Shown here: positions 50,841 through 58,798 of the stretch, in pieces
Position numbering within the stretch: the first letter of the stretch is position 1
Layout of the letters: each line of letters begins with the position of its first letter
Assembly (NCBI RefSeq): GCF_902728235.1
Contig: NZ_CACVBO010000001.1
Span: 1,178,001 to 1,242,000 of the forward strand
Origin: Lentimonas sp. CC4
GTDB lineage: Bacteria; Verrucomicrobiota; Verrucomicrobiia; Opitutales; Coraliomargaritaceae
Length of the DNA: 64,000 nucleotides
Reading direction: 5' to 3'
Program-made: the position numbers and the translations under genes
Notes under the pieces: model-generated
What the model was told of the DNA's origin: nothing
What the model saw: only the letters and a program-made list of their open reading frames with translations
Database searches by the model: none

Positions 50841-52994
50841 ATGCATCTGCACTTTATGAAAAAACGGTTCCTCTTTCTCTTTCTTTTTACTACATTGCTT
50901 GTCTCCGCGGGCTTGTTGCGTGCGGCTCCGCAGACGGTGGGGGCGGTGACGGTTGACCTCATTGCGGAGCAGGCGGCGGCGGTGCCGGGGCAGACGTTGA
51001 CTGTCGCGCTGGATTTTGAGTTAGAGACGCATTGGCATCTATATTGGGAAAATCCGGGTGCGAGCGGCTTGCCGGTGGAGATTGAATGGGAGTTGCCTGA
51101 GGGTTTTGTCGCAGGTGAGATCGAATGGCCAGCACCCGAGCGGATCGAGTTGGGCGGGCTGATGAGTTATGCGTATGAAGATACGGTGACGCTGATGGTG
51201 CCGATTTCCGTGCCAGAGTCGGCGGTTGTGGGCGAGTCGGTGACGATTACCGGCGATGCGTTTTGGTTGGCTTGTAAGGAGCAATGCATGCCGGGTGATG
51301 CGAAGTTGAGCCTGGAGTTGCCAGTGGCTGCGACTGCGAGTCCGAGTGAGTTTGCGGGTAAATTTGAGGCGGCGCGTGCTGCGTTGCCTATCGAAGGCGC
51401 ACCTTGGGGGCTCGCGGCGACGTTGAACGATGGGGCACTGTTACTGACCATTGAGCAAGGTGCGGGGCCTTCGATTCCGGAGGATTTGTATTTGTATGTC
51501 GATGTGGAGGGGATCGTGGATCCCAATGCGCCTCAGGTCTTTGAGTTTGTGAGTCCGAATACGGCTCGTTTACAGGCGGTGCTGGATGTCGCTCAAAAGG
51601 ATACGCCGACGGCGACCGTGTCTGGCGTGCTACAATCCGCTTCGGGGAACTGGGCGGTGAATTTGCCGATTGGCGAGACGGTGGCAGCACCGATGGCTCA
51701 GGGGCCGATCGCGGGAGCCGTGCCCGCTGCGACTGGATTTGAGGGCATGCTATTGAATTTGGGGCTGCCGGGTTGGTTGCTGTTGGCGTTTCTCGGTGGA
51801 TTTATTCTGAACGTGATGCCGTGCGTGCTGCCGGTGTTGTCGCTCAAGGTGTTCTCGTTGCTCAAGCATTCAGGGCAATCCAAGGCGCAGGCCTTGATGC
51901 ATGGTGGTGCGTATACCGCTGGGGTCGTGGTGAGCTTTCTCGCATTGGCTGGCGTGCTGCTGGCGCTGCGTTCAGTGGGTGAGCGGATCGGCTGGGGTTT
52001 TCAGCTGCAGAGCCCGAATTTCGTGGTGGTGCTGACGGTGGTGTTCTTTCTATTCGCACTGAATTTGATGGGCGTGTTCGAAATTGGCACCAGCCTCGTG
52101 GGCGCCGATACCAAGGTTTCGAAGCGTAACGATGCGCTGGGTTCATTTGGCATGGGTGTGCTGGCCGCAGTCGTCGGTGCGCCGTGCATGGGGCCGCTGG
52201 TCGCTTCAGTGAGTGGGATCGCCGTGCAGGCTAATGCGGCGACGGGCTTGTTAATTTTCGGTGTGATGGGGCTCGGTCTCGCGTCGCCATTCTTGTTCTT
52301 ATCGGTCTTCCCTAAGTTGGTAGCTTATTTGCCAAAGCCGGGCGTATGGATGGAGTCGGTGAAGCAGTTCATGGGCTTTTTATTGATGGCTGCGGTTGTC
52401 TTTCTTGCGCTGGTTGCGGGGCGCCTCGGTGGCGTCGATGCGGTGATTGCTCTGTTGATTGCACTGCTACTGGCTGGTTTGGCTGCATGGGTTTACGGTC
52501 GCTGGGCGGTGCCGGTGAAGGCGAAGCGCACACAGTGGATCGCTCGACTGATCAGTTTGGCGCTGCTCGTTGGAGCGACGTATTATGCAATCAACGAAAC
52601 CAAGGCAGCGTATTTAAACTTTGAGTCAGGTTCATCGGTTTCGGAAAATGGGCAATGGCAGCCTTGGTCTGCAGAGCGAGTGGAGGCTGAACTGGCGGAA
52701 GGCAAACCGGTGTTTATCGATTTCACCGCAAGCTGGTGTTTGATTTGCCAGGTTAACAAGAAGGTGGCGACGCATTCGGAAGCGACTGAGGCACTGTTTG
52801 AGGAGTATGGCGTGGTGGCTCTGGAGGCGGACTGGACACGCTATGATCCTGCGATTACAACTGAGCTAGAGCGCTTTGGTCGTTCAGGTGTGCCGCTCTA
52901 TGTGTTGTATGCACCGGATGGTGAAGTGACGGTGCTGCCACAAAGTTTGACCAATGGAATAGTGCGCGAGGCAGTTGAAAAAGCGCTGAAATAA
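50841..52994 (+). CDS. DsbD/ScsB-like thiol:disulfide interchange protein
   Basis: A 717-residue inner-membrane protein that carries reducing power to the periplasm. A signal peptide (ending LLRA) precedes a DsbD N-terminal-like beta domain with WLACKEQCMPGDAKL (two Cys). The transmembrane DsbD core starts at about residue 310 (FILNVMPCVLPVLSLKVFSLL and MGVLAAVVGAPCMGPLVAS hold the redox Cys pair). The C-terminal thioredoxin domain has FTASWCLICQVNKK near residue 630. A second ATG at 50856 would also serve. The next gene is a thioredoxin-fold protein. Confidence 0.92.
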   Translation: MHLHFMKKRFLFLFLFTTLLVSAGLLRAAPQTVGAVTVDLIAEQAAAVPGQTLTVALDFELETHWHLYWENPGASGLPVEIEWELPEGFVAGEIEWPAPERIELGGLMSYAYEDTVTLMVPISVPESAVVGESVTITGDAFWLACKEQCMPGDAKLSLELPVAATASPSEFAGKFEAARAALPIEGAPWGLAATLNDGALLLTIEQGAGPSIPEDLYLYVDVEGIVDPNAPQVFEFVSPNTARLQAVLDVAQKDTPTATVSGVLQSASGNWAVNLPIGETVAAPMAQGPIAGAVPAATGFEGMLLNLGLPGWLLLAFLGGFILNVMPCVLPVLSLKVFSLLKHSGQSKAQALMHGGAYTAGVVVSFLALAGVLLALRSVGERIGWGFQLQSPNFVVVLTVVFFLFALNLMGVFEIGTSLVGADTKVSKRNDALGSFGMGVLAAVVGAPCMGPLVASVSGIAVQANAATGLLIFGVMGLGLASPFLFLSVFPKLVAYLPKPGVWMESVKQFMGFLLMAAVVFLALVAGRLGGVDAVIALLIALLLAGLAAWVYGRWAVPVKAKRTQWIARLISLALLVGATYYAINETKAAYLNFESGSSVSENGQWQPWSAERVEAELAEGKPVFIDFTASWCLICQVNKKVATHSEATEALFEEYGVVALEADWTRYDPAITTELERFGRSGVPLYVLYAPDGEVTVLPQSLTNGIVREAVEKALK

Positions 52995-53085
52995 TATTGG
53001 TTTCACTGACTCTTAAATGCAGGCGGCTGGTGCCGCTTGATTTAGCTCCTCTAAAAAATGGCTCTAAGCCGCTTCTACTACTATT

Positions 53086-53685
53086 ATGAACACGTTCAAA
53101 TCTCTCCTCATCGCATCACTCGCACTGTTCACCTCGCTGCAAGCTGCAGTGGACACGGGAGCATCGGCACCAGCGTTTACCGTGCTAGATAGCGCAGGGG
53201 CTGAGCACAGCTTATCGGATTTTGCTGGTCAGTATGTGGTGCTGGAATGGACACGGCACGATTGCCCGTTTGTGGTGAAGTATTATGAAAATGGCGACAT
53301 GCAGGCGCTACAAAAAGAGATGACGGCTGCGGGTGTGGTTTGGTTGCAGGTGACGTCGACCGCGGTGGGCAAGACGGGGTATCTGACTGCCGAAGAACTT
53401 GATGCGATGCGCAAATCAGTCGGCACGCACTCGACGGCGACTTTGCTAGATGAGAAGGGTGAGGTCGGGCGGGCCTATGGTGCGCGCACCACGCCGCATA
53501 TGTTTTTGATCAATCCTGAAGGCATCGTGGTGTATCAAGGTGCAATCGATAGCATCAAATCTGCAAGATCCAGCGACATTGCCAAGGCAACCAACTATGT
53601 GAAGGCTGCGTATGAGAGTGCGGTTGCTGGCGAGGCAATTGAAAAGCCAACGACACCTCCGTATGGTTGCGGGGTGAAGTATTAG
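53086..53685 (+). CDS. Secreted thioredoxin-fold (redoxin/AhpC-TSA) protein
   Basis: A 199-residue exported protein. The signal peptide ends near SLQA. The redoxin part reads APAFTVLDSAGAEHSLSDFAGQYVVLEWTRHDCPFVVKYYENGDMQ, with a single Cys in DCPFV, and RTTPHMFLINPEG is the cis-Pro region. A second Cys is in the end PPYGCGVKY. It could be a periplasmic peroxidase reduced by the DsbD-like protein 91 bp upstream. Confidence 0.85.
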   Translation: MNTFKSLLIASLALFTSLQAAVDTGASAPAFTVLDSAGAEHSLSDFAGQYVVLEWTRHDCPFVVKYYENGDMQALQKEMTAAGVVWLQVTSTAVGKTGYLTAEELDAMRKSVGTHSTATLLDEKGEVGRAYGARTTPHMFLINPEGIVVYQGAIDSIKSARSSDIAKATNYVKAAYESAVAGEAIEKPTTPPYGCGVKY

Positions 53686-53690
53686 GTTTT

Positions 53691-53793
53691 TTTAGAGAGC
53701 TGAGAGCTGAGAGCTGAGGGGGGAGAGCTGAGAGCTGAGGGGGGAGACCTGAGGGCTGAGGGCTGAGGACTGAGACTTGAGGACTGAGACCTG
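53691..53793. repeat. GAGAGCTGAGGGCTGAG-type tandem repeat
   Basis: About ten short imperfect units (GAGAGCTGA, GGGGGGAGA, GACTTGAG). Similar to 9600-9719 and 23459-23502. Confidence 0.7.
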
Positions 53794-53878
53794 ATTACAG
53801 AGCCTTTCCTTCGGTGAGAGCCGCGTGCGACACCATGTTTGCTGGTCGTTGTAGGACGTGCCTCACGACGTCTCCGCC

Positions 53879-54014
53879 GTAGGGGCTTTGCTTGCGAAGA
53901 CCGCGCAAAGGCCGTAAGCATACGAAGTTTTGCAACATCTCCTACGCTCGCGGGTGCCGCCCTTCGACAAGCTCAGGGCCTTGAGCCTGTCGAAACGGCA
54001 AGCAGCACCCCTAC
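53879..54014. repeat. GGGGCTTTGCTTGCGAAG element, copy 5, with a nested insertion
   Basis: It begins GTAGGGGCTTTGCTTGCG and ends AGCAGCACCCCTAC. Compared with copy 3, the right part (GCCGC-AAGCAGC) is interrupted at about 53962-53997 by an unrelated palindromic repeat. The long open frame from 53839 runs through it and falsely extends SelO. Confidence 0.85.
53962..53997. repeat. Nested palindromic repeat (TTCGACAAGCTCAGG / TTGAGCCTGTCGAA)
   Basis: Arms TTCGACAAGCTCAGG and CTTGAGCCTGTCGAA are complementary apart from two positions. This palindrome is a well-known type of dispersed repeat in many bacterial genomes. Confidence 0.75.
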
Positions 54015-54066
54015 GAAGTATACTGCCATCACTCGTTCAAAGAGCGCAGCATCATTAATCAAATCT

Positions 54067-55515
54067 ATGGAAATACCGTTTAACAATACCTACGCGCGGC
54101 TCCCTGAACGCTTCTTCGCTAAACAGGTGCCCGCTCAGGTGCCAGCTCCCACGCTTATTCGCGTCAACGATGCACTCGCATCCACGTTTTCCATCGATGG
54201 TGACTGGTTGAAGTCTACGGACGGCATCGCGGTGCTGGCTGGCAACGCGCTTGCCACAGGCTCTGAGCCGATCTCGCAAGCTTACGCGGGGCACCAATTC
54301 GGCGGATTTGTGCCGCAGCTTGGTGACGGCCGTGCGATTCTACTTGGCGAGGTGCTGGATGCACAAGCTGGACGATTCGATCTTCAGTTGAAGGGCTCCG
54401 GGCAAACGCCTTTCTCACGCCGAGGGGATGGTAAATCCGCGCTGGGGCCGGTGATTCGAGAATACATTGTGAGCGAAGCCATGTTCGCTCTCGGCGTCCC
54501 CACAACCCGTGCGCTGGCCGCCGTGGCGACCGGCGAAACGGTGCTGCGTCAAGAGGGTATGGTGGCTGGCGGTATACTCACTCGCGTCGCTGCGAGTCAT
54601 ATTCGTGTTGGCACCTTTCAATATTTCCATGCGCTGAATGATGTTGAAGCACTGCGTATGCTCGCGGACCACGTCATCGCTCGGCATTATCCACACGCCG
54701 CTGCGGAGCAGAATCCGTATCAGGCCTTGCTGAAGTCGGTGGTCACTGCTCAAGCGGATTTGATCGCCCACTGGATGTCGCTCGGCTTCATCCACGGAGT
54801 CATGAATACCGATAACACCGCGGTGAGCGGTGAGACGATTGACTACGGTCCTTGTGCATTTATGGATGCGTTTCATCCGAAGTGCGTGTTCAGCTCGATC
54901 GATGCGCAAGGTCGCTATGCCTGGGGTAATCAAGCAAGCATTGCATATTGGAACCTGACTCGCTTGGCGGAGACGCTGTTGCCTTTATTCTCAGACGATC
55001 CAGACAAAGCCAACGAGATGGGTGAAGCCGCACTCGCAGTGTTTCCGCATCGATTCAGTGATCAATACATTGCCCGTTTCCGCGCGAAGCTGGGCCTGCC
55101 GGCAGAAGCTCCAGCTGATTTCATACAAGAGACCTTAGAAACCTTGGCAGCCCAGGATGTCGATTTCACGCTCTTCTTTCGTCATCTCACCCGAGTTGCT
55201 GCAGGTGACGAGCCCGCACGCTTAGCGGCGCTTTTCGCGAGCCCTGAGTCCTTTGAAAAGTGGTTCAATCAATGGCAACGCGTTGCAGCACCTGCAGAGC
55301 ATCTTGCGGCTATGCAGGCATCCAATCCGATCCTCATTCCCCGTAATCATCGTGTCGAGGAGGCGATACAGAGTGCCTACCGCCAGGATTATGCCCCTTT
55401 CAATCGACTCATCGCAGCCTTGGCCAAACCTTACGAGGAGAACGCTGAATACGCCGACCTAGAAGCCGCCCCTCGTCCCGAGGAAGTTGTGCATCAAACC
55501 TTCTGTGGGACTTGA
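54067..55515 (+). CDS. selO: SelO/YdiU family protein adenylyltransferase
   Basis: A pseudokinase-fold enzyme of 482 residues from the ATG at 54067 that transfers AMP from ATP to protein Ser/Thr/Tyr, linked to redox stress. Marks: GNALATGSEPISQAYAGHQFGGFVPQLGDGRAILLGEV, LQLKGSGQTPFSRRGDGKSALGPVIREYIVSEAM, GVPTTRALAAVATGE and HGVMNTDNTAVSGETIDYGPCAFMD. The 76 codons upstream are repeat sequence, not protein. The C-terminus ends PEEVVHQTFCGT with the conserved terminal Cys. Confidence 0.92.
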   Translation: MEIPFNNTYARLPERFFAKQVPAQVPAPTLIRVNDALASTFSIDGDWLKSTDGIAVLAGNALATGSEPISQAYAGHQFGGFVPQLGDGRAILLGEVLDAQAGRFDLQLKGSGQTPFSRRGDGKSALGPVIREYIVSEAMFALGVPTTRALAAVATGETVLRQEGMVAGGILTRVAASHIRVGTFQYFHALNDVEALRMLADHVIARHYPHAAAEQNPYQALLKSVVTAQADLIAHWMSLGFIHGVMNTDNTAVSGETIDYGPCAFMDAFHPKCVFSSIDAQGRYAWGNQASIAYWNLTRLAETLLPLFSDDPDKANEMGEAALAVFPHRFSDQYIARFRAKLGLPAEAPADFIQETLETLAAQDVDFTLFFRHLTRVAAGDEPARLAALFASPESFEKWFNQWQRVAAPAEHLAAMQASNPILIPRNHRVEEAIQSAYRQDYAPFNRLIAALAKPYEENAEYADLEAAPRPEEVVHQTFCGT

Positions 55516-55569
55516 TGACGACACCCAGAGGCTCGGTGGCTTCGTCTGCTTGCGGGCTGAAGCACCGCA

Positions 55570-55977
55570 CTACTGTTTTACGGTAGCTGCGTGTTTTTTG
55601 CCGAAGCAGTGCAGCTCCAAGAGGCGGCGATACCAGTGCCACTTTAGGTAGAGCACGCTGGCGAGGAGTGCGCCGAGGGTGTCGGCGATCCAATCGTCGA
55701 TTTCGACGCTGCGACCTACGGTGAAGGACTGGCGGAATTCATCGAGCACGCCGTAGAGTGATATCAGGCAGATGACTTTGATGGTGCCTTGCCATTTGTG
55801 CTTGATGAAAAAAGGAATGCGAATGACGGAGGTCGCGACTAGGCCGAAGACTAAAAAGTGCGCGACCTTATCGTAAGAAAATCCGACGTTGGGCGCGGCG
55901 AGGTTACTCGTGCCAGAGGCGAGGAAGATGGCGAGTGCGAGGGCAACGGGCCAGACGTGGTGACGTTTGATTTTCAA
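55570..55977 (-). CDS. VanZ family membrane protein
   Basis: A small membrane protein of about 135 residues with four helices: VWPVALALAIFLASGT, VAHFLVFGLVATSVI, VICLISLYGVLDEFRQSF, and WIADTLGALLASVLYL, the VanZ pattern with DEFRQ and DWIADTLGA. No ATG fits; a TTG at 55977 gives LKIKRHHVW, just after the kinase stop. The frame runs further upstream, but that part overlaps the kinase and is rich in Ser/Pro, so it is rejected. The function is unknown. Confidence 0.75.
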   Translation of the reverse strand: MKIKRHHVWPVALALAIFLASGTSNLAAPNVGFSYDKVAHFLVFGLVATSVIRIPFFIKHKWQGTIKVICLISLYGVLDEFRQSFTVGRSVEIDDWIADTLGALLASVLYLKWHWYRRLLELHCFGKKHAATVKQ

Positions 55978-55993
55978 GAGGCGTGCTGCGGCG

Positions 55994-57685
55994 TTAGCTT
56001 TTCGGTAGCCAAAAACGAAAGCTGGTGCCTTCAGATGTGGATTGGACGAGCTCGATGTTGCCATGGTGGTCGCGGAGGATGCGTTTGCTGATCGAGAGCC
56101 CGAGTCCGGTGCCGCCTGGACGATTGGTGAGGAAGGATTCGAAGATGTCGCCTTGTATGCTTTCTGGCATTCCGGGGCCATTGTCCTTAATGGTGAAGAT
56201 CGCTTGTTGATCATCGCCTGTGCTTGAGATCTCGATACGTCCACCTTCGGGCATGACTTGGGTGGCGTTGAGTATGAGGTTGAGCATGACCTGCTGGATC
56301 TGCCCTTTGTTGACCTGCACATGTAGGGGGTGTGCGTTGGGCAGGTAGTTGATCTCGATCTTGCTCTGGTGGAGTTTTAGACGGACCAAGCGGAGCGTCT
56401 CTTTGATCAGAGCATTGAGATCGTAGCTGGCGTGCATGTCTTGGCGATTGCGGCCGAAGTCGAGCACGCGGCTGACGATTGCCTCGAGTTGATTGAGCTT
56501 ATCGCCAATCACGTTCATGTCGGTCTCGCGGTCGTCGCCTGGCTCGAATTGAAGATCGAGTGATTCGAACAGCAGCTTGATCACTGTGAGCGGGTTTCGA
56601 ATCTCGTGTGCGATTTCAGCCGCGAGCATGCCTAGGGTGGTGAGCTTCTCGTTTTGGCGCAGAGATTCTTCGGAGGTAAAAATGCGTGAGTAGAGACGCG
56701 CATTTTGAATGGCGATGGCTCCGAGTTGAGCGAGTGTGGCGAAGACTTTTTTCTCGTCGTTATTGAAGCGGTGGTGATGGGAGGTGTAGGCGTTCAGTAG
56801 GCCGATGACTTCGTTGTTGAAGATGATGGGCGTAGCGAGCATGGAGACGAGGCCTTCACTTTGAACAATTTTGATGAAGTCGTTCTCGACAGTGAAGGGC
56901 AGGTCGGCGACCTCGATTTGCTTTTTACGGTGGATCCCGGATTTGAAGGAGCTTTCTTCGACCAATATATTGATCGGAGTATCGATACTACCTTTCGGAC
57001 CGATCATAGTGTGTAGCTTCAGCTGTGTTTGGTCCGGCGAGAGGAGGAAGAGTGCGCACCCATGGCAGTTCATGAGTTGGCGGCCTTCGTGGGCGAGGCT
57101 GTGGAGCACCTTGTCTTGCTCGAGTTCGCCGACGAGTCCTTGTCCCATGTTGATGAGGGACTCGAGTTGGTGGGCTTTGACGCGCAGTTGCTTAATCAAC
57201 CAGAGCCTAGAAACCACGCGGCTGGCTTCGTTGGTCAGTAGAGTAAGAATTTTGAGGGCATGCTCGTCAAAGGCATTGAGCTGTTCGCTGTCGACATTGA
57301 CAACACCGATGACCATGCCGCGATCTTCCATCGGCACTGCCATTTCAGAGCAGACATGAGGGCGCACTGAGATGTAGCGTGGCTCTGTTTTGACGTCTGG
57401 CACGATGAGCGCCCGCCCGTGGAGTGCGGTCCAACCAGTAATTCCTTGGCCGAGTGCAAGATCTAGATCGGTCCAATCTTCGGGGAGGCCGTGGGAGACT
57501 TCGAGTTCGAGGCGCTGCGTGTCTGGATTAATGAGCGAGATCGATGCGCTGCTGGGCTGCAGCACGTTAATAATCTCTTGAAGAATCAGCGCGAGTGCTT
57601 CTTTGGGCTCTTCGGTATTGGATACGAGGCTACTGATTCGATAGAGTGAATCGATGGCAGTGTGCTCTGTCGCATGGCTTTGCAT
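55994..57685 (-). CDS. GAF-domain sensor histidine kinase
   Basis: A 563-residue soluble kinase with no transmembrane segments. GAF1 at about 10-165 (ALALILQEIINVLQPSSASISLI, LGQGITGWTALHGRALIVPDV), GAF2 at about 190-335 (ATPIIFNNEVIGLLNAYTS), HisKA at about 350-415 with the phospho-His in AAEIAHEIRNPLT, and the ATPase domain with LNLILNATQVMPEGG (N), IKDNGPGMPE (G1) and RPGGTGLGLSISKRI (G2). No response regulator is adjacent. It probably transcribes with the downstream VanZ gene. Confidence 0.92.
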   Translation of the reverse strand: MQSHATEHTAIDSLYRISSLVSNTEEPKEALALILQEIINVLQPSSASISLINPDTQRLELEVSHGLPEDWTDLDLALGQGITGWTALHGRALIVPDVKTEPRYISVRPHVCSEMAVPMEDRGMVIGVVNVDSEQLNAFDEHALKILTLLTNEASRVVSRLWLIKQLRVKAHQLESLINMGQGLVGELEQDKVLHSLAHEGRQLMNCHGCALFLLSPDQTQLKLHTMIGPKGSIDTPINILVEESSFKSGIHRKKQIEVADLPFTVENDFIKIVQSEGLVSMLATPIIFNNEVIGLLNAYTSHHHRFNNDEKKVFATLAQLGAIAIQNARLYSRIFTSEESLRQNEKLTTLGMLAAEIAHEIRNPLTVIKLLFESLDLQFEPGDDRETDMNVIGDKLNQLEAIVSRVLDFGRNRQDMHASYDLNALIKETLRLVRLKLHQSKIEINYLPNAHPLHVQVNKGQIQQVMLNLILNATQVMPEGGRIEISSTGDDQQAIFTIKDNGPGMPESIQGDIFESFLTNRPGGTGLGLSISKRILRDHHGNIELVQSTSEGTSFRFWLPKS

Positions 57686-57693
57686 GGCGCAGA

Positions 57694-57732
57694 CGATTCA
57701 ATATTCACTCCCGAAGGTCGAACATTGAATCG
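57694..57732. promoter_or_regulatory. Inverted repeat upstream of the histidine kinase
   Basis: CGATTCAAT and its complement ATTGAATCG with a 21-bp gap, ending 9 bp before the kinase start codon. A possible operator. Confidence 0.4.
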
Positions 57733-57809
57733 ATCAATTTCGCAACGTGTTGCTTGATGTCGACGCGGCATCTTGCCTCGGCTTTGGCATGGTAGATGCC
57801 CTCGTTGCT

Positions 57810-58613
57810 TTATCCGCGCACGAGGGCGGTGATCTTGTCGCGTAACTCAAGTAAGTGGTGTGTATCGATTTCTTTCTGAGGGTGGATGTTTTCGATGTAA
57901 AAGGTGTCCATCGCAACACCACGCTCAGTCGCGATTCGTGCATATGTGATGTCGAAGTGATTGGAGTAGATCAGGCGGGCGATGCGATAGAGCAGGCCAA
58001 TGCGGTCACTTGCCTGGACTTCGATAATGGTGCGCTTGTGCGAGAGCTCATGGTAGAATTCGACATTCGACGGGAAGTTCGCTGGCAGCATGTGTGAGCG
58101 TGCCGCTAGCTTGGCCTTGAATGCGGCTTCCATGCGATCCACATCTGGAGTGAGCCGTTTGCCGTGCACCAAACAATCTTCAACGTGTGTGCGGAAGGTG
58201 CTTTCGGCATCTTCGTCGGTTATGACGCCGCCATCTTCCTCCATGATATAGAAGGTATCGATGGTAATGTGATCAGTGCGTGAGATGGCTTTGGTGCTGA
58301 CGATATTGACGCCTGCGAGTGTGAGCGCGCCGGCGAGTTTATAGAAGAGGCCGGCGCGATCCCATGTGACGACGTTGACGACGGTCATGTTGAGGTCGCT
58401 GTCGTTACGCCAATCAATGATGGGAGCGAGTGCGCCGATTGAATCTGCTTGTTGGATCTGGGTCAGCAACTGGTTGACCATCCTGAGGTGCAGTTCGATC
58501 TCAACCGCAGTGCTATTGATGAAATAGCGCTCGGGTAGGAGGCTGAAGTGTGCTTCGATCTCTTCGCGGACGATACCTTCAATGCTGTGTTCAAGTATGT
58601 GATTGGGGTGCAT
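57810..58613 (-). CDS. Free-standing double-ACT protein similar to the GlnD C-terminus
   Basis: A 267-residue protein that aligns along its whole length with about the last 270 residues of the adjacent GlnD: both have IGALAPVIDW or IGALAPIIDW, DLNMTVVNVVTWDRAGLFYKLAGALTLAGVNIVSTKA, HITIDTFYIM, and HELS-x-x-RTIIEVQA-x-DRIGLLY. It holds two ACT domains and no nucleotidyltransferase or HD domain. ACT pairs in GlnD bind glutamine, so this may be a stand-alone glutamine sensor or partner. It lies downstream of glnD with a strong terminator between them, so it is transcribed separately. Confidence 0.85.
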   Translation of the reverse strand: MHPNHILEHSIEGIVREEIEAHFSLLPERYFINSTAVEIELHLRMVNQLLTQIQQADSIGALAPIIDWRNDSDLNMTVVNVVTWDRAGLFYKLAGALTLAGVNIVSTKAISRTDHITIDTFYIMEEDGGVITDEDAESTFRTHVEDCLVHGKRLTPDVDRMEAAFKAKLAARSHMLPANFPSNVEFYHELSHKRTIIEVQASDRIGLLYRIARLIYSNHFDITYARIATERGVAMDTFYIENIHPQKEIDTHHLLELRDKITALVRG

Positions 58614-58695
58614 GTTATCTGATCTTCATTTGGAATAGTGTGGTTTGAGGGGCATCATTTCCTTATGCGTTGCCAGTTTCGTGCCATAACGAGAA

Positions 58696-58730
58696 GAAGG
58701 CGTAGAAAAAATAAATTTTTCTACGCCTTC
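58696..58730 (-). terminator. Strong hairpin terminator between glnD and the ACT gene
   Basis: A perfect 15-bp stem GAAGGCGTAGAAAAA and its complement with a 5-nt loop. The A- and T-rich arms let it work in both directions. Confidence 0.88.
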
Positions 58731-58798
58731 TATTCGTATATTTAAAAATCAGCTCAGAATTTGAGCAGATTATGGGAGATTTTGGACTGTCATCGGGC

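Noticed and set aside
55978-56322. N-terminal extension of the VanZ gene
   Set aside because: This part overlaps the kinase ATPase domain in another frame and is Ser/Pro-rich with no family match.
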